Source: Clostridia bacterium
GTDB lineage: Bacteria > Bacillota > Clostridia > Oscillospirales > Acutalibacteraceae
DNA: 9,896 nt
Direction of reading: 5' to 3'
NCBI GenBank assembly: GCA_900767015.1
Contig: CAAFXQ010000085.1
Span: 1-9,896 of the forward strand
Shown here: positions 1 through 5,689 of the stretch, piece after piece
Layout of the letters: each line of letters starts with the position of its first letter
How positions within the stretch are numbered: position 1 is the stretch's first letter
Position numbers and translations under genes: made by a program
The notes under the pieces: model-generated
Told to the model about the DNA's origin: nothing
What the model saw: only the letters and a program-made list of their open reading frames with translations
Database searches by the model: none

Positions 1-441
1 GCCCCGAACGACCTTGACAACACGCTTAAGTCCGTTGAGCGGATTGCGCTTTTTAACGGCTTCGACAGCTTTATCATGTTCAACGTCTACGCCCAGCGGG
101 CAACAAGACCCGACGACATGGACAGGGAGATGAACAAAGCGCTTCACAGAGAAAACATGAAAGCGTTTGCATACGTTCTTTCGCTTTACGAAAAAGAAAA
201 ACCGTCCGTCTGGGCGGCGTGGGGCAATATTATTGAGATGCGTCCGTATCTTCGGGACTGTCTGCGGGATATGATCGACATTTCCGACCGGTACGGCGCA
301 CGGTGGTACACGGCGGGCGCCATCTCCAAAAAAGGGCACCCCCACCACCCGCTTTATCTTCGCAAGGATACGGTCATTGACCCGTTCGACACCGAAAAGT
401 ATCTGCGTGAGGTGCTCCGCTTCGAGCCGGCAATGAAATAA
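1..441 (+). CDS. DUF1643 domain-containing protein (5' truncated by window edge)
   Basis: The frame is open from base 1 and ends at TAA 439-441, so the N-terminus lies outside the window; the ATG at 76 is internal, because the residues before it (LKSVERIALFNGFDSFIMFN) already fit the family. The visible 146 residues carry the pattern I associate with DUF1643: a stretch reading FNVYAQRATRPDDM, then VWAAWGN about 40 residues later, and a C-terminal GHPHHPLYL. The missing part should contain the family's NPS-type motif. The biochemical role of DUF1643 proteins is not established, and they often occur as single genes. The next gene starts 77 bases downstream and appears to have its own promoter, so there is no clear operon partner. 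Family assignment is fairly secure from the ordered motifs; function is unknown. Confidence 0.8.
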   Translation, partial: APNDLDNTLKSVERIALFNGFDSFIMFNVYAQRATRPDDMDREMNKALHRENMKAFAYVLSLYEKEKPSVWAAWGNIIEMRPYLRDCLRDMIDISDRYGARWYTAGAISKKGHPHHPLYLRKDTVIDPFDTEKYLREVLRFEPAMK

Positions 442-443
442 GC

Positions 444-470
444 ATAACCGACGACCCCGAAGCATATAGA
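444..470 (+). promoter_or_regulatory. Possible sigma-E-type promoter for spoIIID
   Basis: An ATA at 444-446 is followed after 16 bases by CATATAGA at 463-470, which matches the sigma-E -10 consensus CATACAnT at most positions. In Bacillus, spoIIID is transcribed by sigma-E in the mother cell, so the position fits established biology. The match is short and imperfect, and no other sigma-A-like promoter stands out in the 77-base gap. Treat it as a candidate only. Confidence 0.3.
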
Positions 471-518
471 TTAACAACGCCGTCAAACGGCAAAGTGACA
501 TCTGTATGGGGTGGTCTG

Positions 519-842
519 ATGAACGAATCCGTTGAAAAAAGAGCCATAATGCTTGCCGAATATATCATTGAAACCGGGTCAACCGTACGGGCCGCCGCCA
601 AACGGTTCGGTGTCAGCAAGTCAACCGTACATACCGACGTATCCAAGCGGCTTTTGCTGATCAATCCCGCCCTCGCCGGGAGAGTCCGACTCGTTTTGGA
701 CGAAAACAAAGCACAACGGCATATCCGGGGCGGTAAAGCGACAAAAGAAAAATATGCCTGCCTATCCAAGGGACAGCCGAAGGCAGCGCAGAGCAAAAAG
801 CAGCATACCGGATTGTTGACAAAAGAGAATCAATCGGTATAA
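519..842 (+). CDS. spoIIID: Sporulation transcriptional regulator SpoIIID
   Basis: This 107-residue protein is the mother-cell DNA-binding regulator SpoIIID, which in Bacillus represses and activates sigma-E and sigma-K genes. The sequence tracks the Bacillus protein: EYIIETGSTVRAAAKRFGVS, then KSTVHTDVSKRL (recognition helix of the helix-turn-helix), INPALAGRVRLVLDENK, and the conserved basic patch RHIRGGKATKEKY. I place the start at ATG 519, with GGGGTGG at 508-514 as ribosome binding site; the in-frame GTG at 495 would add eight residues with no family support. The protein runs slightly longer than the 93-residue Bacillus one, with a polar, lysine/glutamine-rich tail. The last codons are interesting at DNA level because a sigma-A promoter lies inside them. 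Its presence implies an endospore former. Confidence 0.93.
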   Translation: MNESVEKRAIMLAEYIIETGSTVRAAAKRFGVSKSTVHTDVSKRLLLINPALAGRVRLVLDENKAQRHIRGGKATKEKYACLSKGQPKAAQSKKQHTGLLTKENQSV

Positions 843-843
843 T
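816..843 (+). promoter_or_regulatory. Sigma-A promoter embedded in the end of spoIIID
   Basis: TTGACA at 816-821 and TATAAT at 838-843 are exact -35 and -10 consensus hexamers, separated by 16 bases. The -10 box contains the TAA stop codon of spoIIID (840-842). Transcription would begin near 850 and give a short leader before the ATG at 877. This promoter should drive the membrane protein gene and the metal-sensor gene independently of sporulation control. Confidence 0.85.
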
Positions 844-876
844 ATAAGTAATGTAAAAATAAAGGACGGTACCAAT

Positions 877-1539
877 ATGACTGAAAGAGCCAAGAAAGAA
901 AAAAAGCTGAAAAATGCGAACTATAATGTTCTGCTTGTTGCGGCCGCAACGCTTCTGAACGTAGTGATGTATCTGACCGGCATGAATTCCAATTTCCTGT
1001 TTTCCGCCTTTACGCCCACTCTCACCATGGGCTTCGGCGATGCGTGGAGCGAAGAAACGGGATCGGTCGTCTTTTATGCCTTGGGAATCGCCGCTGCGCT
1101 TTTGATCGTTGCGTTTTATGCCATTATGTTTTTTATCGGACGGAAAAAACCGGTCACCATTGTACCGACCCTCGTCGCATTCACGATCGACACGGTTATT
1201 CTTCTGGTTTTTGTATTCTTCTTAGTCGAAAAGGAATTCATGGCCGATTTTATTCTCGATATTGCGTTCCACATCTGGGTCATGTACTATTGCATAACGG
1301 GCACGGCGGCCTATTTCGATTTGAAAAATCTTCCGCCCGAACCCGCCGAAATGCCGGTGTTTGACGGCTACAACCAACAGCCGGCTGACTTTTCGGGACA
1401 AAATCAATTCACGCCCGAAAACGGAGATATGAACAAGGACGGACAAGCTTTTGAGCCGTGGCAAAACCAAAGCGATAACAATCCCGCACCCAAGTCGGAT
1501 AGCCGGAACGAGCCGTACAAAGAGCCGTGGGAAAACTGA
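877..1539 (+). CDS. Four-helix membrane protein with a polar Asn/Gln/Pro-rich tail
   Basis: I do not recognise a named family. The 220-residue product begins with a strongly basic N-terminus (ERAKKEKKLK) followed by four predicted membrane spans at roughly residues 17-36, 63-88, 93-117 and 121-146. The loop between spans 1 and 2 is longer and holds an acidic turn (GDAWSEETG). From about residue 150 the protein becomes a hydrophilic tail rich in Asn, Gln, Pro and Glu, with the tripeptide EPW occurring twice, the second time near the end. The basic N-terminus suggests that it, and the tail after four spans, face the cytoplasm. AAAGGACGG just upstream is the ribosome binding site. The sigma-A promoter at 816-843 serves it, and the ArsR-type gene follows after 20 bases, so the two are probably co-transcribed. 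A link to metal handling is inference only. Confidence 0.8.
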   Translation: MTERAKKEKKLKNANYNVLLVAAATLLNVVMYLTGMNSNFLFSAFTPTLTMGFGDAWSEETGSVVFYALGIAAALLIVAFYAIMFFIGRKKPVTIVPTLVAFTIDTVILLVFVFFLVEKEFMADFILDIAFHIWVMYYCITGTAAYFDLKNLPPEPAEMPVFDGYNQQPADFSGQNQFTPENGDMNKDGQAFEPWQNQSDNNPAPKSDSRNEPYKEPWEN

Positions 1540-1559
1540 CAGCAACGGAGTGACTGAAA

Positions 1560-1919
1560 ATGGGTAAAAACGAACTGACGTGTGACTGCAATCATATTCA
1601 TGAGGACATTGTCACAACGACAAAGCAATCCATGCCCCATGATGAACTGATTTTTGATCTTGCGGAGTTTTTTAAGGTCTTTGCCGACAGCACACGAATG
1701 AAAATCCTTTGGGCGCTTCACGAAAACGAGCTTTGCGTATGCGATATTGCGGTTGTGCTCGACATGACGAAATCCGCCGTCTCGCATCAGCTAAAATACT
1801 TACGGCAGGCGAACCTCGTCAAGAACCGCAAAGAGGGAAAAATCGTCTATTATTCGCTTTCCGACGACCACGTCAAGGAGATCTTTGAAATGGCGGTCGA
1901 GCACTTGAGAGAACTGTAA
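1560..1919 (+). CDS. ArsR/SmtB/CadC-family metal-sensing repressor
   Basis: This 119-residue winged-helix protein belongs to the ArsR/SmtB family, whose members leave the operator when metal binds. The core is FADSTRMKILWALHENELCVCD, a recognition helix MTKSAVSHQLKYLRQANLVK, and a wing KNRKEGKIVYYSL. Both classical metal sites are visible: N-terminal Cys8 and Cys10 (near His12 and His14) with Cys59 and Cys61 in ELCVCD match the alpha-3N soft-metal site of CadC, while Asp102, His104, His115 and Glu118 match the alpha-5 zinc site of SmtB/CadC. Cd, Pb or Zn is therefore the likely signal; the exact metal cannot be read. ACGGAGTG lies upstream of the ATG. It follows the membrane protein by 20 bases and no efflux pump gene is adjacent, which is unusual for this family. 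Confidence 0.92.
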   Translation: MGKNELTCDCNHIHEDIVTTTKQSMPHDELIFDLAEFFKVFADSTRMKILWALHENELCVCDIAVVLDMTKSAVSHQLKYLRQANLVKNRKEGKIVYYSLSDDHVKEIFEMAVEHLREL

Positions 1920-1925
1920 ACAAAG

Positions 1926-1958
1926 CCCGGTCAGGTATTCCCGACCGGGTTGTCTTTT
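1926..1958 (+). terminator. Rho-independent terminator after the ArsR-type gene
   Basis: CCCGGTC (1926-1932) pairs with GACCGGG (1943-1949) around a ten-base loop and is followed by TTGTCTTTT. It lies directly after the stop codon of the metal-sensor gene and closes that operon before the convergent gene. Confidence 0.75.
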
Positions 1959-1966
1959 AACAGCAA

Positions 1967-1994
1967 AGCCGGCTTTCCGAAACGAAGGCCGGCT
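1967..1994 (-). terminator. Terminator hairpin for the secreted hydrolase gene
   Basis: AGCCGGC (1967-1973) pairs with GCCGGCT (1988-1994). Four more pairs, including one wobble, extend the stem to about 11 pairs with the six-base loop CGAAAC. Read on the minus strand it is followed by TTTGCTGTT, a weak U-rich tail. It lies just past the end of the minus-strand gene that stops at 2003. Confidence 0.6.
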
Positions 1995-2002
1995 CTTGAT
2001 TG

Positions 2003-3565
2003 TTACTGACTCGAGAGAATGCCCGAGACGATTTTAATTAAGTTTCCGAACGTGCTCATAAAAGCGGCGATAAACACTTTCAGCATCGACGTCAGGAGAG
2101 AAGATCCTCCGTCATCTTTGTCAAGGTCGTCCGAGTTTAACTGCGTGACCGGAACAAGCGTTTTGTCCTTGTATTCAAGATACTGCGGATAGTTCTTGTT
2201 GGATTTGATCGTGAACTGTCCCTTGCTCGAAAACGCTTCGTAAATCAGCGAGTTGACGCAGCTTGGGAACGTCGTATGCTTGATGTTCTTGATGAACCAT
2301 GTGCTGTCCGGGAAAAGGCAGGTCGATGAGTCGATCATGCTGTCCTTGGAAACATAGCTGCTCATGCCCGAGGCGGCAACACTGCTCAGATACGACTTGG
2401 AAAGCGTCTTGCCGATGTTGGCGCTCGTTGCGCCGAAAGACATCGTCGAAAGCTCAACCGTTCCGTCCGCCTGAACGTTGCAGTTTTCAAAAACGGGGGC
2501 AAGTCTGACGTTGTATTTCGAAATGTTGATGACCTTCATTCCGTTCTTCTTGAGCTTCGTGAGCGTTTCATTGAGCGGAACCTGAACATTATAGTGATAA
2601 TTATTGATTTTCTTGATAAGACCGGCGTACGTCTTTGTATCACCCTTGAAGATAAACGACTTTGCCGCTTCGAAATATTCGTCGCTTACCATACTCCAAT
2701 AGCACGGCATCGTTGCGTAGGTGGCAAGAAGAAGCTTCGGCAAAATCTGGTCGGCAATCGACTGGTAAATCGAATTGATCTTATCCGTGCCGATTCCGAG
2801 AAGCTTAGCCTGATTCGTAAGTGTTACCAGTCCTTTGATGAATTCGTCAAAATCGTCGTCATCATCAAGGCTCGTGTCCGTATACTTTTGAATACTGTCG
2901 GCGTCCAACTGAATGTGACCGGAGAAGGTCGCGCCGATCGGAAGAATTCCGTTACAGGCGGCGGCGTAAAACAAGGCCGTATCAACATAGGTGTTACCGT
3001 ACATCGTAAGGTAAGACGCAATAATGCTCGAGCCGAGACAACGTCCGACAAGGTTGACCTTTTTCTTGCCCGTTGCCTTTAAAACGGATTTTATGTATGT
3101 CTGAAGCTCTTTCGCAGAGGCAATCGGATCGGTCCGGCTGTCATATTGGAAAACATAATCCGAAACCTTGTAGTCGCTTGTCTTCGTTTGCGGTGGGTCG
3201 GATTTTTTGTGATAGCTTCCGTTTTTGATCTCGCCGTTCTCGTCGAGCACAAGATCGGCATAAAGCGGCGCAATGGAATTATAGATGGCATCGCAGAGAG
3301 GATCCCAATTATTGGTCAGAAGGCTCTTGCTGAACGCCGAAGCGATCGTGCTTTTATCCTCCATCAGCTTTTCGGCTATGTTCGTCTTAAGAGGATAGAT
3401 TTTTTTGCCGTTTTTATTGTAAATCGGAGTACGGCGTCCCTGAACATAGACGATAGGATAAGTACTTGAGGTTGCCGCAGCTTCAGCAGTCATCGGTAAA
3501 GCGACCGAAACCAACATGATCGTCACCAGAAGCAGCGAAAGCAGCCTTTTTGAAATTCGTTTCAT
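2003..3565 (-). CDS. Secreted alpha/beta-hydrolase-like protein with Cys in the nucleophile elbow
   Basis: The 520-residue product has a basic, hydrophobic signal peptide (residues 1 to about 30, ending MTAEAAA), so it is exported. YPIVYVQG (36-43) resembles the lipase/esterase strand and oxyanion turn that usually reads PIVFVHG. KKVNLVGRCLGSS (168-180) is the nucleophile-elbow region, but the G-x-S-x-G serine is Cys176 (TGT at 3040-3038). PDSTWFIKNIKH, ending at His430, is a plausible site for the catalytic histidine. Other features are an acidic run DDDDDFDEF near 234-242, an acidic patch near 479-485, and a hydrophobic or amphipathic C-terminal helix at about 490-518. GGGAGGT at 3573-3579 supports the ATG at 3565. 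Activity could be thiol-dependent esterase, thioesterase or acyltransferase, or the protein could be catalytically inactive; the substrate is unknown. Confidence 0.75.
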   Translation of the reverse strand: MKRISKRLLSLLLVTIMLVSVALPMTAEAAATSSTYPIVYVQGRRTPIYNKNGKKIYPLKTNIAEKLMEDKSTIASAFSKSLLTNNWDPLCDAIYNSIAPLYADLVLDENGEIKNGSYHKKSDPPQTKTSDYKVSDYVFQYDSRTDPIASAKELQTYIKSVLKATGKKKVNLVGRCLGSSIIASYLTMYGNTYVDTALFYAAACNGILPIGATFSGHIQLDADSIQKYTDTSLDDDDDFDEFIKGLVTLTNQAKLLGIGTDKINSIYQSIADQILPKLLLATYATMPCYWSMVSDEYFEAAKSFIFKGDTKTYAGLIKKINNYHYNVQVPLNETLTKLKKNGMKVINISKYNVRLAPVFENCNVQADGTVELSTMSFGATSANIGKTLSKSYLSSVAASGMSSYVSKDSMIDSSTCLFPDSTWFIKNIKHTTFPSCVNSLIYEAFSSKGQFTIKSNKNYPQYLEYKDKTLVPVTQLNSDDLDKDDGGSSLLTSMLKVFIAAFMSTFGNLIKIVSGILSSQ

Positions 3566-3598
3566 ATTGCATACCTCCCAAACAAAATTTCCGTTTAT

Positions 3599-3627
3599 AC
3601 TTTAACACAGAAAAGCAAAAAAAGCAA
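3599..3627 (-). promoter_or_regulatory. Possible promoter of the secreted hydrolase gene
   Basis: On the minus strand TTGCTT (3627-3622) and TAAAGT (3604-3599) are separated by 17 bases. The spacing is right but each hexamer matches consensus only partly. It sits between the carrier-protein terminator and the hydrolase ribosome binding site, where a promoter is needed. Confidence 0.3.
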
Positions 3628-3671
3628 GCACAACAATGTTACCAATACATTAAGAAATCTTTTCTGTGCTA

Positions 3672-3722
3672 TTAAAAAAGACAAATGCCGCAAAAGGAGC
3701 ACCGGGCTGACCTTTTGCGGCA
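3672..3722 (-). terminator. Strong terminator of the condensation-domain/carrier-protein operon
   Basis: TGCCGCAAAAGG (3686-3697) pairs perfectly with CCTTTTGCGGCA (3711-3722), a 12-pair stem; AGC/GCT inside the loop can extend it. On the minus strand the stem is followed by TTTGTCTTTTTTAAT. It lies just after the carrier-protein stop and separates that operon from the hydrolase gene. Confidence 0.9.
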
Positions 3723-3737
3723 AAGTATACCTTACTC

Positions 3738-3974
3738 TTATAAATACTTCTTGATCAGTTCAATCGTATCAGCGACGGTTTCAATTCCGAGAGCGTCACG
3801 GTCGGGAATCTCAACACCGAATTCATCTTCGATTGCGACAGCCATGTTGACAAGCTCAAGCGAATTGAGTCCGAGATCGGTGCGGATATTGGTTTCAAGC
3901 GTAATGTCCTCCGCCTTGATGTCAGCGTATTCGCAGATAACTTTTCTCATTTTTTCAAGCATATTATCACTCAT
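3738..3974 (-). CDS. Free-standing acyl/peptidyl carrier protein
   Basis: This 78-residue acidic protein has the size and four-helix pattern of a carrier protein that holds an acyl or aminoacyl group on 4'-phosphopantetheine. The attachment motif is DLGLNSLELVNM with Ser38 as the modified serine; the usual Asp before the serine (DSL) is Asn here. Following segments EDEFGVEIPD and the helix VADTIELIKKYL are typical. ATG 3974 is preceded by GGGAGA at 8-base spacing; Met5 is a less likely alternative start. The gene starts 43 bases after the condensation-domain gene ends, with no terminator between, and a strong terminator follows. The context suggests a dedicated carrier for the condensation protein rather than the fatty-acid ACP, since no fab genes are nearby. 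That partnership is inferred. Confidence 0.88.
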   Translation of the reverse strand: MSDNMLEKMRKVICEYADIKAEDITLETNIRTDLGLNSLELVNMAVAIEDEFGVEIPDRDALGIETVADTIELIKKYL

Positions 3975-4017
3975 TGTAAAATCTCCCTTTATATTGATAT
4001 ACTGTATTATATTTCAA

Positions 4018-5406
4018 TTATGAAATGCTGTCAAGCAGTTCGCCGATTGTTATGTCCGGATTTTCAATTCCCGCCAGCACAACTTTAATTGCGTTTGCGT
4101 GGAGCGCTTCGATATCTCCGGGCGTCGAAAGCTTCACACGGTACATATAGTGCATATCGATTCCCTTTGTTTTCGGATTCGGTGTGCTGATAACGTAAAG
4201 CGGTGTGAAGTATCTTCCGAGGTTATAAGTCTTGAAGTCAACATTGTATTTCGAATCCGGGATAACCGGAACGGGAATCCACGAGAACATCATACAGGCA
4301 GGGCCCTGAATCAGGCTGTAATCGTAAATATCTCTCGACATATCTCTCGCCGTGATATACGGATAAGCGCTGTGCATAAACAGCTGTGTTCTGACGGAGG
4401 TTATCTCGTTTAATGCCTGTTCAAAGGTATAGTCCTCGGGAATGATGGTTCTCAGCTGTAACGGCTGCGTGAGACAACCGCTCATGTTCTTTTCCTTTTT
4501 CGAAGCACGCTTGCTGCAAAGGGACATCATGAAAACGTCGGGCGTTCTGTAATTGATCTTCGAACAGTGCGTTCTCAGGCCGAGCTGCAAAAGGCTTTCG
4601 GGAGCGATGCGTCTTGCAAGGCAGAAATCAAGGATTTTCTTCGAGCTTTCCGGATCGACGTGCTTTTCAATGGTGTCGCACTTGTCGTAAATCGGGTTGT
4701 AAGCGGCGGGAACACGAAGATTCGGGTTCTTCGCTTTCTTTCTCGCCTTTTCGAGGAAAGCGGGGCCGTGAACGCCCGCATAGAACGGCTCGCCGCCCTT
4801 GAGGAAGTATTTTTTATAAAAGTCCTCGTGCTTTTTCATCTTCTTTTCGTCGGCAAGACGGTCGAATTCTTCCTTGATATAGTCCTCATACTTGTCGAGC
4901 GGCTCGGGCAGCGGTTCATTCTTTTTCAAAGCAAAATAAACCCGGATCAGGTCATAATACATCACAACAATGCCCATTGCGTCAACGTTCAGATGGCTTA
5001 CATTGAAATAAATGCCGCTTCCGACGCCGTCGGTCTTATAAAAGACAATACGGAAGGTTTCGTCCTTGAGGAAATAAACAGGCTTCTGGGCGTCCTCGGA
5101 GAAGTAAGCGTCCTGCTCTTCAAAGGAAGAAAAGTGCATAACGGGAACTTTATAGGTAAGCTCCGGAAGAAAATACTGCTTCAGCTTTTTACCGTCGGAA
5201 ACAAATCGGATACGCAGACTGTCGTTTCTTTGAAGCTCAATATTGAACGCCTTCTGAAGAAGATCAAAATCGAAATCCGCATCAACGGTAAACGACGTCG
5301 GAATTTGCGTCAGCTGCTTGTGGAAGCTGTATTTTACCATCAGGTACATCGTCTCCTGAGACGGGATAATATCGTACAGCTTATAGGGAATTTCCTTCTT
5401 TTTCAT
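4018..5406 (-). CDS. Stand-alone NRPS-type condensation-domain protein (acyltransferase-like)
   Basis: The 462-residue product resembles the condensation/chloramphenicol-acetyltransferase superfamily, which joins an acyl group carried on a carrier protein to an amine or alcohol. Its length equals one condensation domain. The N-terminal region contains an F-D-L-L-Q-K-A-F helix followed by RNDSLRIRF, the usual 'HPxLRxRF'-like segment. The active-site motif is SHLNVDA at residues 137-143: the second His (138) and the Asp (142) of HHxxxDG are kept, while the first His is Ser and the Gly is Ala. I see no clear DFGWG motif; a possible equivalent is NLGRYFTP. There is no adenylation or carrier domain attached. 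I start at ATG 5406, because the ATG at 5487 lies inside the promoter; AGAGG precedes 5406 by about 12 bases. It is followed by the carrier-protein gene. Substrate is unknown. Confidence 0.8.
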   Translation of the reverse strand: MKKKEIPYKLYDIIPSQETMYLMVKYSFHKQLTQIPTSFTVDADFDFDLLQKAFNIELQRNDSLRIRFVSDGKKLKQYFLPELTYKVPVMHFSSFEEQDAYFSEDAQKPVYFLKDETFRIVFYKTDGVGSGIYFNVSHLNVDAMGIVVMYYDLIRVYFALKKNEPLPEPLDKYEDYIKEEFDRLADEKKMKKHEDFYKKYFLKGGEPFYAGVHGPAFLEKARKKAKNPNLRVPAAYNPIYDKCDTIEKHVDPESSKKILDFCLARRIAPESLLQLGLRTHCSKINYRTPDVFMMSLCSKRASKKEKNMSGCLTQPLQLRTIIPEDYTFEQALNEITSVRTQLFMHSAYPYITARDMSRDIYDYSLIQGPACMMFSWIPVPVIPDSKYNVDFKTYNLGRYFTPLYVISTPNPKTKGIDMHYMYRVKLSTPGDIEALHANAIKVVLAGIENPDITIGELLDSIS

Positions 5407-5467
5407 AAAGTAAGTCAACCTCTTTCGCTTAATACTTGGCGCCGAAGCGTCGAATCTATACAAACAA

Positions 5468-5497
5468 ATGATAACACAATCGTTCACAGATTGTCAA
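5468..5497 (-). promoter_or_regulatory. Sigma-A promoter of the condensation-domain/carrier-protein operon
   Basis: On the minus strand TTGACA (5497-5492) and TATCAT (5473-5468) are separated by 18 bases, with TG one base before the -10 box (extended -10). Transcription would start near 5461, giving a leader of about 55 bases before ATG 5406. This position rules out the upstream ATG at 5487 as the start from this promoter. Confidence 0.75.
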
Positions 5498-5629
5498 CAG
5501 TTTTCGTTGAAAATAAACAATAAAAAAGTTTAAAATTTGTTATTTCTTTGTGAAAAATGTAACAATTATAACAACACTGACTCAGACGTAATTTTCAACA
5601 ATCAACGTACTGCCTTCAGGTCGCCGAAA

Positions 5630-5654
5630 GAAAAACCGCCGAAAAAATCGGCGG
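5630..5654 (-). terminator. Terminator after galU
   Basis: CCGCCGA (5636-5642) and TCGGCGG (5648-5654) form a seven-pair stem with an A5 loop. On the minus strand it is followed by TTTTTCTTTC. It lies about 35 bases past the galU stop codon and ends the two-gene operon. Confidence 0.85.
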
Positions 5655-5689
5655 AATCGGGTTTTTGGTATCAGCAAAGCGGCTTATCA

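Noticed and set aside
479..491. Small hairpin GCCGT-CAA-ACGGC before spoIIID, considered as a terminator
   Set aside because: The stem has only five pairs and there is no T-run after it.
495..518. Upstream GTG start extending SpoIIID by eight residues
   Set aside because: Family alignment begins after the ATG at 519, and the GGGGTGG ribosome binding site lies inside this extension.
1440..1446. GGACAAG string resembling a SpoIIID binding site
   Set aside because: It lies inside the coding region of the membrane protein, far from a promoter; a seven-base match is expected by chance.
2594..3082. Plus-strand open frame of 162 codons opposite the secreted hydrolase gene
   Set aside because: It lies wholly inside the hydrolase gene in antisense and has no domain or start signal.
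5407..5487. Upstream ATG extending the condensation protein by 27 residues
   Set aside because: The extension falls across the promoter -10 box and transcript start, and its residues do not resemble the family.
4567..5523. Plus-strand open frame of 318 codons opposite the condensation-domain gene
   Set aside because: It is antisense to a gene with clear family motifs, promoter and terminator; its translation shows no recognisable domain and no ribosome binding site supports it.
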